Of a DNA stretch of 64,000 nucleotides, positions 17,398 through 25,308 are shown in pieces (within the stretch, counting starts at the first letter, position 1; every line of letters begins with the position of its first letter). The DNA is from DATFVA01 sp963774455 (GTDB lineage: Bacteria > Bacteroidota > Ignavibacteria > Ignavibacteriales > Ignavibacteriaceae), in NCBI GenBank assembly GCA_963774455.1, contig CAVZFD010000005.1, forward strand, positions 496,001 to 560,000, written 5' to 3'. The notes under the pieces are model-generated. The model made no database searches. It worked only from the letters and a program-made list of their open reading frames with translations, and was not told the origin of the DNA. The position numbers were made by a program, and so were the translations under genes.

Positions 17398-18099
17398 ATG
17401 AACATGAATAAGCTCAAAGACATAGAACTTTATTATTCTCCATTTCCTCCCGGAGAGGATGAGCTGGTATTAACTGAAAAAGATGAATTAAACCACATCC
17501 TGAAAGTTATGAGGCATCAGCCCGGAGATGAACTCTACATTACTGACGGCAGAGGAAGGATATTCAAAACTTCAATTATCAATTTGTCCGCAGAAATTCT
17601 GGAAGCCCGCGTGCTTCATGAATATCAATATGAGAATAATAATAAAAACCTTATATTTTGTATACCCAGGCTTAAAAGCTCGGAGCGATTTGAAACTGCA
17701 TTGGAAAAGTGTACGGAGCTGGGAATAACGAGTTTTATAATCTTTGATTCTGAAAGGACTTTCCCGAAAGGAAATAAAATAACCCGCTGGGAAAAAATAC
17801 TGATCTCTGCGATGAAACAGTCACTACGGAGTTTCCTCCCTGAACTTAAGGTGCACGGTTCAATTTATGAGCTTGCTGCTGCAGAAGGTAAAAAGGTATT
17901 CTTTGCTCAGGAAGCTGAGAATAAATTCAAAAACGATGCAGTCAGCAGGAATGAAAAAACTTATTTTGTGTTCGGGCCTGAAGGAGATTTTACTGAGGAG
18001 GAGAAGAAACTTTTTAGTACTGCTGAATTTTATAACCTGGGAGAAAACAGACTTAGAAGTGAAACGGCTGTAATAAAATGTGCTTCAATATTATCATAA
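17398..18099 (+). CDS. rsmE: 16S rRNA m3U1498 methyltransferase RsmE
   Basis: This 233-residue enzyme methylates U1498 of 16S rRNA using S-adenosylmethionine. It shows an N-terminal PUA-like domain (LTEKDELNHILKVMRHQPGDELYITDG) and a SPOUT domain ending in the knot motifs VFGPEGDFTEEE and NLGENRLRSETA. Length is close to the usual 240. It begins 2 nt after the Omp85 gene and ends 2 nt before rlpA, so the three share a transcript. Confidence 0.95.
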   Translation: MNMNKLKDIELYYSPFPPGEDELVLTEKDELNHILKVMRHQPGDELYITDGRGRIFKTSIINLSAEILEARVLHEYQYENNNKNLIFCIPRLKSSERFETALEKCTELGITSFIIFDSERTFPKGNKITRWEKILISAMKQSLRSFLPELKVHGSIYELAAAEGKKVFFAQEAENKFKNDAVSRNEKTYFVFGPEGDFTEEEKKLFSTAEFYNLGENRLRSETAVIKCASILS

Positions 18100-18101
18100 G
18101 G

Positions 18102-18572
18102 ATGTCACTACAATTTCTCTTTGCTATTGTAATGATGTTTACATTAATTTCCTGCGCATCGAGCACGCGTTTTCCAAGCAGACATTCAGATGACAATACT
18201 AACAGCAGAGTCGAGCAGACTTCTGAAGAGAAAGTACCTTCAGACGATAATACGAAGGTACTTGAATCACGGGTTGGTGTTGCCTCTTATTATTCAGATA
18301 AATACGAAGGCGGGAAAACAGCAAGCGGAGAGATATTCAGTCAGGACAAGTTAACTGCGGCACATCCATCCTACAGACTCGGTACCATCGTTAGAGTAAA
18401 AAATTTAAAGAACAGAAAAACCGTAATCGTTAAAATTAATGATAGGATGACAACTCTTAACGGCCGAATAATTGACCTCTCAAAAAAAGCTGCTGAAGAA
18501 CTGGATATGGTTACCAGCGGTATTGCTAAGGTGCAGGTGGATGTATTGAAATGGGGAGCCTCCGATCATTAA
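18102..18572 (+). CDS. rlpA: RlpA-like lipoprotein with double-psi beta-barrel
   Basis: This 156-residue lipoprotein has a signal peptide with the lipobox LISC (lipidated cysteine about residue 18) and a C-terminal double-psi beta-barrel domain: GVASYYSDKYEGGKTASGE, then VRVKNLKNRKTVIVKINDR and GRIIDLSKKAAEEL. RlpA proteins bind or cleave denuded peptidoglycan. The catalytic aspartate position of lytic RlpA corresponds to INDR. Unlike E. coli RlpA there is no SPOR domain. Start ATG at 18102 is preferred to ATG 18078 because it begins the signal peptide and has ATAAGG just upstream. Confidence 0.9.
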   Translation: MSLQFLFAIVMMFTLISCASSTRFPSRHSDDNTNSRVEQTSEEKVPSDDNTKVLESRVGVASYYSDKYEGGKTASGEIFSQDKLTAAHPSYRLGTIVRVKNLKNRKTVIVKINDRMTTLNGRIIDLSKKAAEELDMVTSGIAKVQVDVLKWGASDH

Positions 18573-18584
18573 ACAAAGTTTAGT

Positions 18585-18670
18585 TTAAAAAAAACAACCC
18601 AGTGTTTGGGAAACACTGGGTGCGATCCGTTTACCATCAAAGGGCAGGGGAGGACCCTTTGAAAGGATCA
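18585..18670 (-). ncRNA. Candidate small RNA with C-rich loop and terminator
   Basis: Read on the minus strand, GATCC (18669-18665) pairs with GGATC (18628-18624), enclosing a 7-bp stem CAAAGGG/CCCTTTG whose 10-base loop is TCCTCCCCTG, and then comes a perfect 10-bp stem CCCAGTGTTT/AAACACTGGG (18598-18620) followed by TTG and a run of eight T. That is a textbook rho-independent terminator for minus-strand transcription; on the plus strand the hairpin has no T-run. The C-rich loop is complementary to Shine-Dalgarno sequences, as in several regulatory RNAs. It may be an independent RNA or the processed 3' end of the 18881-19210 message. No Rfam family is recognised. Confidence 0.45.
18587..18620 (-). 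terminator. Rho-independent terminator, minus strand
   Basis: The perfect 10-bp inverted repeat at 18598-18620 has a 3-base loop, and the minus strand continues with TTG and eight T residues. It ends minus-strand transcription coming from the small gene at 18881-19210 and/or the candidate small RNA. Confidence 0.8.
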
Positions 18671-18880
18671 AAATTGTATAATTTTTTTGAATCTATTAAG
18701 ATAATATTAACTGCAGTTTAAGTAAACCCTTAAATATAAATTTCGAGAAAAAAATTTGAGCCGCCTTTAGAGACAGCTCTTAAAATAGTTACCGATGCAC
18801 AATGCTGTTGAGAATTCAGAGTCAAATGTCCCCACAGGTATTATATTAATGGAAATGGTATTCAGGCAGCGAGTAAAATA

Positions 18881-19210
18881 TCAGAGGGCTTTTTCTTCGA
18901 TTTTGACTTTCTTTAGAAATTCAGAGAGAGCCTCGGGTTCGTTTCCTGCGTAGGTTCCATATGCATCAATGAGAATCCCTGTTATCCCTTCATTGGTTTC
19001 CATAGCATATAGAATAGACATGTCACCTGGATCTGATTCACCTTCAAACCGATACACTTTCCTGATTTTTATCTTATCCGGTGAAAGAATTATTCCGGCC
19101 TTTTGTGCGGTAAATCCCTCTTTCGTCATCTCAAAATCTTCGTCATAACCATTATTACGCAGTATCTCAATAGCCTGCGAAAGGGTATTCATCTTATGTC
19201 CTGTCTCCAT
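18881..19210 (-). CDS. Conserved small protein (Bacteroidota family often mislabelled PRPP synthetase)
   Basis: This 109-residue soluble protein resembles small Bacteroidota proteins with the pattern TLSQAIEILRNNGYDEDF, a middle YRFEGESDPGDMSILYAM and a final GILIDAYGTYAG. In databases such proteins are often labelled phosphoribosylpyrophosphate synthetase, but they are far too short and lack the PRPP-binding loop, so the label should not be trusted. The function is unknown. ATG 19210 has AAGGAA just upstream; ATG 19192 is a possible alternative start. It is transcribed alone, convergent to rlpA. Confidence 0.8.
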   Translation of the reverse strand: METGHKMNTLSQAIEILRNNGYDEDFEMTKEGFTAQKAGIILSPDKIKIRKVYRFEGESDPGDMSILYAMETNEGITGILIDAYGTYAGNEPEALSEFLKKVKIEEKAL

Positions 19211-19341
19211 ATCTTATTCCTTGCCTGTTTTTTAATCCAGGAATTTATGAACTTTGATAAGGACGAGAATTGCATTTTATCACATTTGGAATTACGCAGG
19301 ATAAAAATTGTTTTGAAAAACAGACAAGAAATACTTTCATA

Positions 19342-21132
19342 ATGAAACCCTTATACGATATCCGTGCAGTACGTATTGGATTTATTTTAATTCTGATCTT
19401 AATTATTGGTATAGGTATTGAGTCATTTAAGAACCTTGATAATGTATATACAGCTTCAGAAAGCAGGGGCAACACCTATAAAATATTAAACAATCTGGAA
19501 GAAGTTATCTCCATACTCAGTCGTGCTGAGGAAAGTCAAAGATCTTTTCTGATAACAGGGGAAGAGCATTATTTACAACCTTTTCTTCAGGCAAGTGAAG
19601 ACATTGATAAAAACCTGGTGGAGTTGAGTAACCTTACGGCGAAAGACAGAGCAAAGCTAAGTTTGGTTGACACACTGAAATGGCTTACTAAATCCAGAAT
19701 GAACGTACTCTCAAACACGATTGAACTTAAGAAACTTGGGGATGATAAGGGTACGATAAACCGGTATAAGATGAGAATCGGCAGCGATATAATGAACCGT
19801 GTCTTCGCTTTTGTGGCTAATATGAAAACCAGTGAATATAAAGAACTTGAACGCTGGGATCTGCTTATCGTAAGCTCAGTGCGGGAAACATTTATAACCA
19901 TAATTATAGGGACCGCTTTCAGTCTGGTAATTTTCCTTGTCGTCTTCTATGCTTTAGTGAGAGAAATCCACGAGCGAAGCAAGGCAAACGAAATAATTTC
20001 AATGGAGAAAGATTTTTCAGACAGACTTATAAGTAGCAGTGTTGACGGAATATTCGCTTTCAACAATGAACTTCACCTTACCCGCTGGAACCCGGGGATG
20101 GAAAGGATGTCGGGGATAAAGAGAAACGATACAAAAGGTAAAACTCTTAGAGAAGTAATGCCTGCATTTTTTAAAGATGGGGAAGAGGAATTTTTCAAAA
20201 ACGTACTTAGCGGCACTCGAATAAGCGCCCGGGGAAAATATATGAGAGATGTTCAGAATAACCAGGAATTCTTTGTGGAGGCTCAGTACTCCCCTATATT
20301 CGATAAAGAAGGCCAGGTTGTAGGAGGACTTGGGGTACTGAGGGATAGTACTGAGCAAAAAACCGCACTTATTAAGCTTGAGCAAACCAAGGCAAGACTA
20401 CAAGAGATGGTTGAGGAACGAACCAGGGAGTTATCTATTGCTAATGAGGAATTAAAAAAGGAAGTAGCGCAGCGTAAACTTGCCCAGGAACAAATAAACG
20501 AATCCTTAAAGGAAAAGATTGTGCTACTTCGTGAAGTTCACCATAGAGTAAAAAACAATCTCCAGATTGTATCTAGTCTGCTTAACCTTCAGGCAGGTTA
20601 CATTGCCGATAAAAAAATCAAGGACGTCTTTAAAGAAAGCCAGGCACGTATACGTTCTATGGCATTGATTCATGAGAAACTTTATCAGTCGCGCGACCTT
20701 GATAAAATAAATTTCTCTGATTATATAGATTCCCTGATACGCGACCTGTTCAGATCATACAAATCCCAGCTAAACAAAATCGATATCAGGTGCGAGGCCG
20801 AGCAGATATTTCTTGAAATTGATCAGGCGATATTATGTGGATTAGTAATCAACGAGCTTATTTCAAATTCAATTAAACATGCTTTTAACGACAGAGATGG
20901 AGGAGAAGTTGTAGTACAATTATTTAATGAAGGTGAAGACTATAGGATAATTGTGCGGGACAACGGAAGCGGATTTACTGAAGCTATAGATATAGAAAAT
21001 ACTGATTCCCTCGGGCTTCAACTTGTAACATCACTTACAACTCAGATGGGCGGACAGCTGGAAATTAAATCAGATCAGGGTGCGATCGTTCAAATTACCT
21101 TTAAGGATAATCCCAAAAGGCATAAATTCTGA
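19342..21132 (+). CDS. CHASE3-PAS sensor histidine kinase (HisKA_2 type)
   Basis: This 596-residue membrane kinase has a first helix at about residues 10-32, a periplasmic CHASE3-like helical domain (about 40-175, with AEESQRSFLITGEEHYLQPF), a second helix near 183-205, a PAS domain (about 225-350, LISSSVDGIFAFNNELHLTRWN), a coiled coil, and a HisKA_2 phosphoacceptor with H400-H401 in EVHHRVKNNLQ, then an ATPase domain with NELISNSIKHAF and DNGSGF. Such kinases usually signal to separately encoded regulators; no response regulator is adjacent. ATG 19342 begins just before the first helix and was chosen over a TTG at 19270. Confidence 0.92.
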   Translation: MKPLYDIRAVRIGFILILILIIGIGIESFKNLDNVYTASESRGNTYKILNNLEEVISILSRAEESQRSFLITGEEHYLQPFLQASEDIDKNLVELSNLTAKDRAKLSLVDTLKWLTKSRMNVLSNTIELKKLGDDKGTINRYKMRIGSDIMNRVFAFVANMKTSEYKELERWDLLIVSSVRETFITIIIGTAFSLVIFLVVFYALVREIHERSKANEIISMEKDFSDRLISSSVDGIFAFNNELHLTRWNPGMERMSGIKRNDTKGKTLREVMPAFFKDGEEEFFKNVLSGTRISARGKYMRDVQNNQEFFVEAQYSPIFDKEGQVVGGLGVLRDSTEQKTALIKLEQTKARLQEMVEERTRELSIANEELKKEVAQRKLAQEQINESLKEKIVLLREVHHRVKNNLQIVSSLLNLQAGYIADKKIKDVFKESQARIRSMALIHEKLYQSRDLDKINFSDYIDSLIRDLFRSYKSQLNKIDIRCEAEQIFLEIDQAILCGLVINELISNSIKHAFNDRDGGEVVVQLFNEGEDYRIIVRDNGSGFTEAIDIENTDSLGLQLVTSLTTQMGGQLEIKSDQGAIVQITFKDNPKRHKF

Positions 21133-21202
21133 GTTAACAATATCCTTCGGGAAATCTTGCAATATGAATGTTTCAATAAAATTTCTAATCTAAAATAATT
21201 TA

Positions 21203-21517
21203 TTACTTTTTATCCGCTGTTTTCTGTACGGCAGCCCACCAATCTTTTTTTATTATATCATACTTCGCTTTCTGTTTTTTATCCAGAATCGTTTCGATGC
21301 TTTTTTGGGACGTTTCAAGGGTAGATTGATTAGCATTATTAAAATAGTTATCTAATATATTTTGTACTTTATCAGTCTGAGCCTTTGTCAACAGTACTTT
21401 CTGTTGGAGTTTAACTGACATTTCTGCTGCTGCCTGATTCTTTGTCTGCGAATAAGAAGATAAAGAGGCAATAAAAAAAGCCAGTAAAAAGAGCATTAAT
21501 ATTCTATTTATTTTCAT
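21203..21517 (-). CDS. Small secreted protein of unknown function
   Basis: This 104-residue protein starts with a clear signal peptide (MKINRILMLFLLAFFIASLSSYSQ) followed by a helical domain rich in K and Q (LQQKVLLTKAQTDKVQNIL). The arrangement resembles small periplasmic proteins of the Spy/CpxP-like type, which have LTxxQ motifs, but no LTPEQR repeat is clear, so this is only a suggestion. ATG 21517 has AGGCGG at ribosome-binding distance and was preferred to ATG 21562. It is transcribed alone, divergent from the DinB gene. Confidence 0.72.
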   Translation of the reverse strand: MKINRILMLFLLAFFIASLSSYSQTKNQAAAEMSVKLQQKVLLTKAQTDKVQNILDNYFNNANQSTLETSQKSIETILDKKQKAKYDIIKKDWWAAVQKTADKK

Positions 21518-21697
21518 AATTACCGCCTGTTGATAATTAAACTTTTTATAAACTATAACCATTTAATTTTATTGTCAATGCTAATAACATAATAAGATTT
21601 CGATTTATATATATTGTTTTACAACAAATAAGTAGCTAAATTCCTGCCAGCTTTGATTTCCCCCAAAACATTAAATTTTTTAAACAAAGGAGCTCTT

Positions 21698-22237
21698 ATG
21701 AACACTAAAATGTACATACTTTTCCTACTTTTTGCTACACTATTGATCCCTGCGTCGTTATTTGCACAGCAGTCTGAAAGTAATTCTGGTTTTTTTCGTG
21801 ACGTTAAGCAAGATCTGAGCGAATCCCAGGAAAAGATTATTTCCCTGGCAGAAGCAATTCCTGCAGACAAATATACCTGGAGTCCTGAAGATAGTGTAAG
21901 ATCAGTCTCTGAGGTTTTAATGCATATCGCTGGATCTAATTATTTCTTGCTCTCATTTGCAGGCGTAAAAACACCCGAAGGTGCAACTGAGGATATGGGA
22001 AAAGATGTAACAGATAAAGCAAAAGTTATTTCTGCATTGAAGACTTCCTTTAAAGATCTGCAGGATAACCTTCAGAAACTAAATGACTCTGACCTTGAAA
22101 ACCAGGTCGCTATGTTCGGACAAAAAACCAGTACCAGGAACGTCATTTTTGTTGAGATGGGCCACCTGCATGAGCATTTAGGCCAGCTTATTGCCTATGC
22201 CAGGATGAACGGCGTGGTTCCTCCGTGGTCAAAATAA
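21698..22237 (+). CDS. Secreted DinB-family protein
   Basis: This 179-residue protein has a signal peptide (MNTKMYILFLLFATLLIPASLFAQQ) and then a DinB/YfiT four-helix domain. Metal-ligand histidines appear in VLMHIAG and MGHLHEHLGQLIAYAR, the expected pattern. DinB-like domains often act as metal-dependent thiol transferases or are of unknown function; export to the periplasm is common in Bacteroidota paralogues. ATG 21698 is preceded by AAAGGAG, which decides the start against ATG 21653. A terminator follows. Confidence 0.88.
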   Translation: MNTKMYILFLLFATLLIPASLFAQQSESNSGFFRDVKQDLSESQEKIISLAEAIPADKYTWSPEDSVRSVSEVLMHIAGSNYFLLSFAGVKTPEGATEDMGKDVTDKAKVISALKTSFKDLQDNLQKLNDSDLENQVAMFGQKTSTRNVIFVEMGHLHEHLGQLIAYARMNGVVPPWSK

Positions 22238-22285
22238 TTAATTTAAATTAAGCCCATCAGAAATTATCTATACAGCACCTATATG

Positions 22286-22321
22286 GGGACTATCTTTTTT
22301 CGGATAGTCCCTTAATTTTTT
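22286..22321 (+). terminator. Rho-independent terminator after the DinB gene
   Basis: GGGACTATC pairs with GATAGTCCC across a T-rich loop (TTTTTTCG), followed by TTAATTTTTT. It is 48 nt past the DinB stop codon. Confidence 0.85.
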
Positions 22322-22478
22322 CAGTCTGTTTCCTATCGTGTACCATCAGCCCCGACTGAAATTACAGCATATCTCCCATTTATACGATGAGAATAAATTT
22401 AAGTTAAAAAGTCATATGGACTTATTTGAGACGTATTAACACCCGTGCTTAAATCTGAAGTATGCTCTAAATCCAGTC

Positions 22479-22544
22479 TGAATACGTCCTGAATACGTCC
22501 TGAATACGTCTTGAATACGTCCTGAATACGTCATGAATATGATC
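22479..22544. repeat. Tandem array of the 11-bp repeat TGAATACGTCC
   Basis: Six head-to-tail units of 11 bp: two perfect TGAATACGTCC, then TGAATACGTCT, TGAATACGTCC, TGAATACGTCA, and a degenerate TGAATATGATC. The left flank is TCCAGTC. The same repeat occurs in reverse orientation at 58334-58388. There are no spacers, so it is not a CRISPR. The period is close to one helical turn. It lies about 150 bp upstream of rnhC. Confidence 0.95.
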
Positions 22545-22693
22545 CAAGAGCTAAAGGGATGATTTTTAGAGAGAAAAATCAATTTTTTTCACAGACCCAT
22601 GAATAGTTATATATATTTTTACCCTCTGAACTTTTCAGATTTAAGAATTTTAAGTTTATTTTTGTTGCTCTTGAATAAAAACCGGATAAGTAA

Positions 22694-23599
22694 GTGGCAG
22701 ATCTTGAAAAAAAGGCGGAATCTGAGATATTAAAGTATCTCCAAATATTGAAAACTAACGGATACCAGGTATCACAGCCCCAAAAGAGGAATTACTGCCT
22801 TGAAACCTCCGTGGACGGGAATTCCGGAAACGTGAAATTGCTGGTCTACTATGGAAAAAAAGGATTAAAAGTAGTTTTGCAGGGGAACAGAAACTCTACG
22901 ACTTATGCTGAAATAAGCAGACTTTTATTCAATGAGCTTCCGTTTGAGAAAGAGGATTTTATTGAGCCGCATAAATATATAGGTACAGATGAATCCGGAA
23001 AGGGAGATTTCTTCGGACCCCTCGTAATTGCCGGTGTTCTTGTCGATGAGAATACAAAAGATAAGCTTGAGACAATCGGGGTAAGAGACAGTAAACAGAT
23101 TGCACATTCATCCATAAAAAAACTGGCTGATAATATAAAAAAAATCTCCGGTCCGGATGCATTTAACATTGTGGTAATTAATCCCCCCAGGTATAATGAG
23201 TTGTATGAGAAATTTGGAAATCTTAACCTGTTGCTCGCCTGGGGACATGCAAGAGTGCTTGAAAATATCTTAACAAAAAAAGAAGTATCGGCTGCCATAA
23301 GCGATAAGTTCGGAAATGAAAAACTTATTCTGAATTCACTGCAGGAAAAAGGAAAAATGCTAAACCTTTACCAGTTCCATAAAGCGGAAAAGTATACCGC
23401 AGTTGCAGCGGCTTCCATACTTGCCCGCGACCGGTTCAACGACTGGTTTGAGAAAATAAAGTCTGAGCTCGGTATGGAATTACCAAAAGGAGCATCCGGA
23501 AAAGTGACAGAAGCTGCAAAGCTGATCAAAAGTAAATATGGAATCAAATATATAGCCCAGATTGCAAAGATTCATTTTAAAATATCCGGAGCACTTTAA
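22694..23599 (+). CDS. rnhC: Ribonuclease HIII
   Basis: This 301-residue endonuclease cleaves RNA in RNA-DNA hybrids. An N-terminal TBP-like substrate-binding domain (about 1-90) precedes the catalytic domain with YIGTDESGKGDFFGPLVIAG (D99, E100), VRDSKQ and the late acidic residue in AAASILARDRF. The DESGKG variant of the DEDD site distinguishes HIII from HII. The GTG start at 22694 is used; no in-frame ATG fits. Length is typical. An 11-bp repeat array lies upstream. Confidence 0.95.
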   Translation: MADLEKKAESEILKYLQILKTNGYQVSQPQKRNYCLETSVDGNSGNVKLLVYYGKKGLKVVLQGNRNSTTYAEISRLLFNELPFEKEDFIEPHKYIGTDESGKGDFFGPLVIAGVLVDENTKDKLETIGVRDSKQIAHSSIKKLADNIKKISGPDAFNIVVINPPRYNELYEKFGNLNLLLAWGHARVLENILTKKEVSAAISDKFGNEKLILNSLQEKGKMLNLYQFHKAEKYTAVAAASILARDRFNDWFEKIKSELGMELPKGASGKVTEAAKLIKSKYGIKYIAQIAKIHFKISGAL

Positions 23600-23739
23600 C
23601 CTATAATGACTAGAAATAAACCTTTCGGAAAAATGACAAGAGTATAAAAGCAGTGTTCACAAAAAAAAGACGGCAATAAAAAAATAATATCTGAATTGAA
23701 AGCTGAGTACAAAGTATCAAATCTAATCCAGGCTAATAA

Positions 23740-25302
23740 TTGAAAAAAGGATTTACTTCTACAGTCGCAGGAGCCTCACTTTTATTGACCAGTGTGGGAT
23801 TAGTCAGCAGGGGCCTTGGGATGATCAGAGAGATTGTCTTCGCCGGTTCATTTGGACTTAGCCAACAGTATGATCTTTTTTTAGTCGGAACGATAATTCC
23901 ACTTACTATTAACACGATAGTAATCTATATAGCTCAGAATTATTTCATCCCTGTTTACAATCGTCTGAAAACAAATGCAACGGAAGGAGCAAAATCTTTC
24001 CTTGTAAAATCACTCGTGATGTTCACCCTGGGTGGAATTTTAGTCATGGCTGCATTATTCCTGTTTTCGGAACAAATAATCAACCTTTATCTTAATTCTC
24101 CTCCTACGACTGACACTATTCTAGCCATTAGAGTTTTTAAAGTTTATTCCTTTACTATCCCGCTGAATGCCGCGTTTTCAGTGCTGGCAGCTTTTCTTTA
24201 CTCAGAATTCGATTTCAAATTTCCTTCCATTTCACAATTATTTGTTAACCTATCTGTTATTGTTATTGTGATATTCTTTTCTGAAACAATCGGAGTACTT
24301 TCAATCGCCATTGGTTATCTTACCGGAATTATACTCCAATTAATTTTTACGGTTATTTATATATTAAGAACAAAAATAAATTTTCTGTCTTTAAAAAAAG
24401 TTGGCGGCAGATTATTATACTGGGACTCAGGATTAATCCTGATAATTGTTATTGAAAGCCTTAGTCAGATATACGTAATTTCTGACCGGTATTTTCTGTC
24501 AGATGTTGCAAGGGGAGGTATAGCAGCCCTGAATTATTCTTTGAATATTTTTCAGCTGCCGGTGGCTATTATCTCGGCGGCATTGTCGACGGCTTTATTC
24601 CCTTCTTTCTCCAAATCATTTGTTGAAAATAATATAAGCGAAATAAAAGTGAAGCTAAGTAAGTTTTTTTCGCTTAATCTTTATCTGTTCATCCCTTTAA
24701 CATTTATTTATGTTTTTTTCGGAGATGTAATAATCAGACTCTTATTTCAGAGGGGCGCTTTTAGTATTAAAGATTCCTATATGACTTACGAAACTCTGAA
24801 GTATCTATCTATTAGTCTGGTTTTCTATTCCAGTTATGCAGTTCTGAATAAGCTGTTATACAGCATGGAATTAATAAAGCATCTATTACTTATTACTATA
24901 GTAGGCTGTTCCATCAAAGTGATGTGTAATTTCATATTTGTTGAATACCTGGGTCAAAATGGGTTGGCTTTAAGTTCTTCTGTTAGTTATATATTCTTTT
25001 TTATATCAAGTTTGCTTCTGGTAAAATTTCGCTTACACTTCAATCTCATTAAAATCCTATTGTATAAATTGATATTTGTTCTGATCAATGCAGCGTTCTC
25101 ATTTCTAATAACCAAAATTATATTACTTAAATTAACTTCAGGATTACACTCAGAATTGTTAGAGGAAATCATTGGCCTCATAATTTTCATTACTATTTTT
25201 GTCATCAACACTATGTTAATCGAAACCAACAAAATATCTGGTATCTACAGGATATTTTATTCAGGAACAAACCTCAGTAAATTTTTTACCACCAGACGTT
25301 GA
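23740..25302 (+). CDS. MurJ/MviN-like MOP-superfamily flippase
   Basis: This 520-residue protein has about 14 hydrophobic segments and the MviN-like N-terminus ASLLLTSVGLVSRGLGMIREIVFAGSFG, with the internal FPSFSK motif typical of MurJ. MurJ flips lipid II; related members in polysaccharide loci export lipid-linked sugars. Because it opens a surface-polysaccharide cluster and no separate Wzx is present, it could serve that cluster rather than, or as well as, peptidoglycan. The TTG start at 23740 is used because the first in-frame ATG falls inside the first helix. It converges on the next gene with a 6-nt gap. Confidence 0.88.
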   Translation: MKKGFTSTVAGASLLLTSVGLVSRGLGMIREIVFAGSFGLSQQYDLFLVGTIIPLTINTIVIYIAQNYFIPVYNRLKTNATEGAKSFLVKSLVMFTLGGILVMAALFLFSEQIINLYLNSPPTTDTILAIRVFKVYSFTIPLNAAFSVLAAFLYSEFDFKFPSISQLFVNLSVIVIVIFFSETIGVLSIAIGYLTGIILQLIFTVIYILRTKINFLSLKKVGGRLLYWDSGLILIIVIESLSQIYVISDRYFLSDVARGGIAALNYSLNIFQLPVAIISAALSTALFPSFSKSFVENNISEIKVKLSKFFSLNLYLFIPLTFIYVFFGDVIIRLLFQRGAFSIKDSYMTYETLKYLSISLVFYSSYAVLNKLLYSMELIKHLLLITIVGCSIKVMCNFIFVEYLGQNGLALSSSVSYIFFFISSLLLVKFRLHFNLIKILLYKLIFVLINAAFSFLITKIILLKLTSGLHSELLEEIIGLIIFITIFVINTMLIETNKISGIYRIFYSGTNLSKFFTTRR

Positions 25303-25308
25303 TAAATA

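Larger units (their letters stand above)
18573..18880. other. Convergent intergenic region holding a structured RNA element
   Basis: The gap lies between two converging genes. Its first third (18585-18670) is packed with secondary structure, described as a candidate minus-strand RNA. The remainder (18690-18880) is AT-rich; only a weak GAGC/GCTC stem near 18758-18779 was seen, and no coding sequence. Confidence 0.5.
22238..22693. other. Intergenic region with terminator and 11-bp tandem array
   Basis: No gene was seen in this 456-bp gap. It holds the DinB-gene terminator (22286-22321), an array of 11-bp repeats (22479-22544), a lone inverted near-copy of that repeat (AGACGTATTAA, 22429-22439) and TATTTTTG at 22657-22664, which could be the -7 element of rnhC. 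Confidence 0.6.

Noticed and set aside
18598..18620. Plus-strand terminator for rlpA
   Set aside because: On the plus strand the hairpin is preceded by A-runs and not followed by T; the T-run is on the minus strand.
18881..19210. Phosphoribosylpyrophosphate synthetase
   Set aside because: Family relatives carry this label in databases, but the protein is only 109 residues and lacks the PRPP-binding motif.
19270..19341. 24-residue N-terminal extension of the histidine kinase from a TTG
   Set aside because: The extension is not helix- or signal-like, and the ATG at 19342 sits right before the first membrane segment.
22479..22544. Tandem repeats considered as a CRISPR array
   Set aside because: Units are 11 bp and contiguous without spacers, and no cas gene is in the window.
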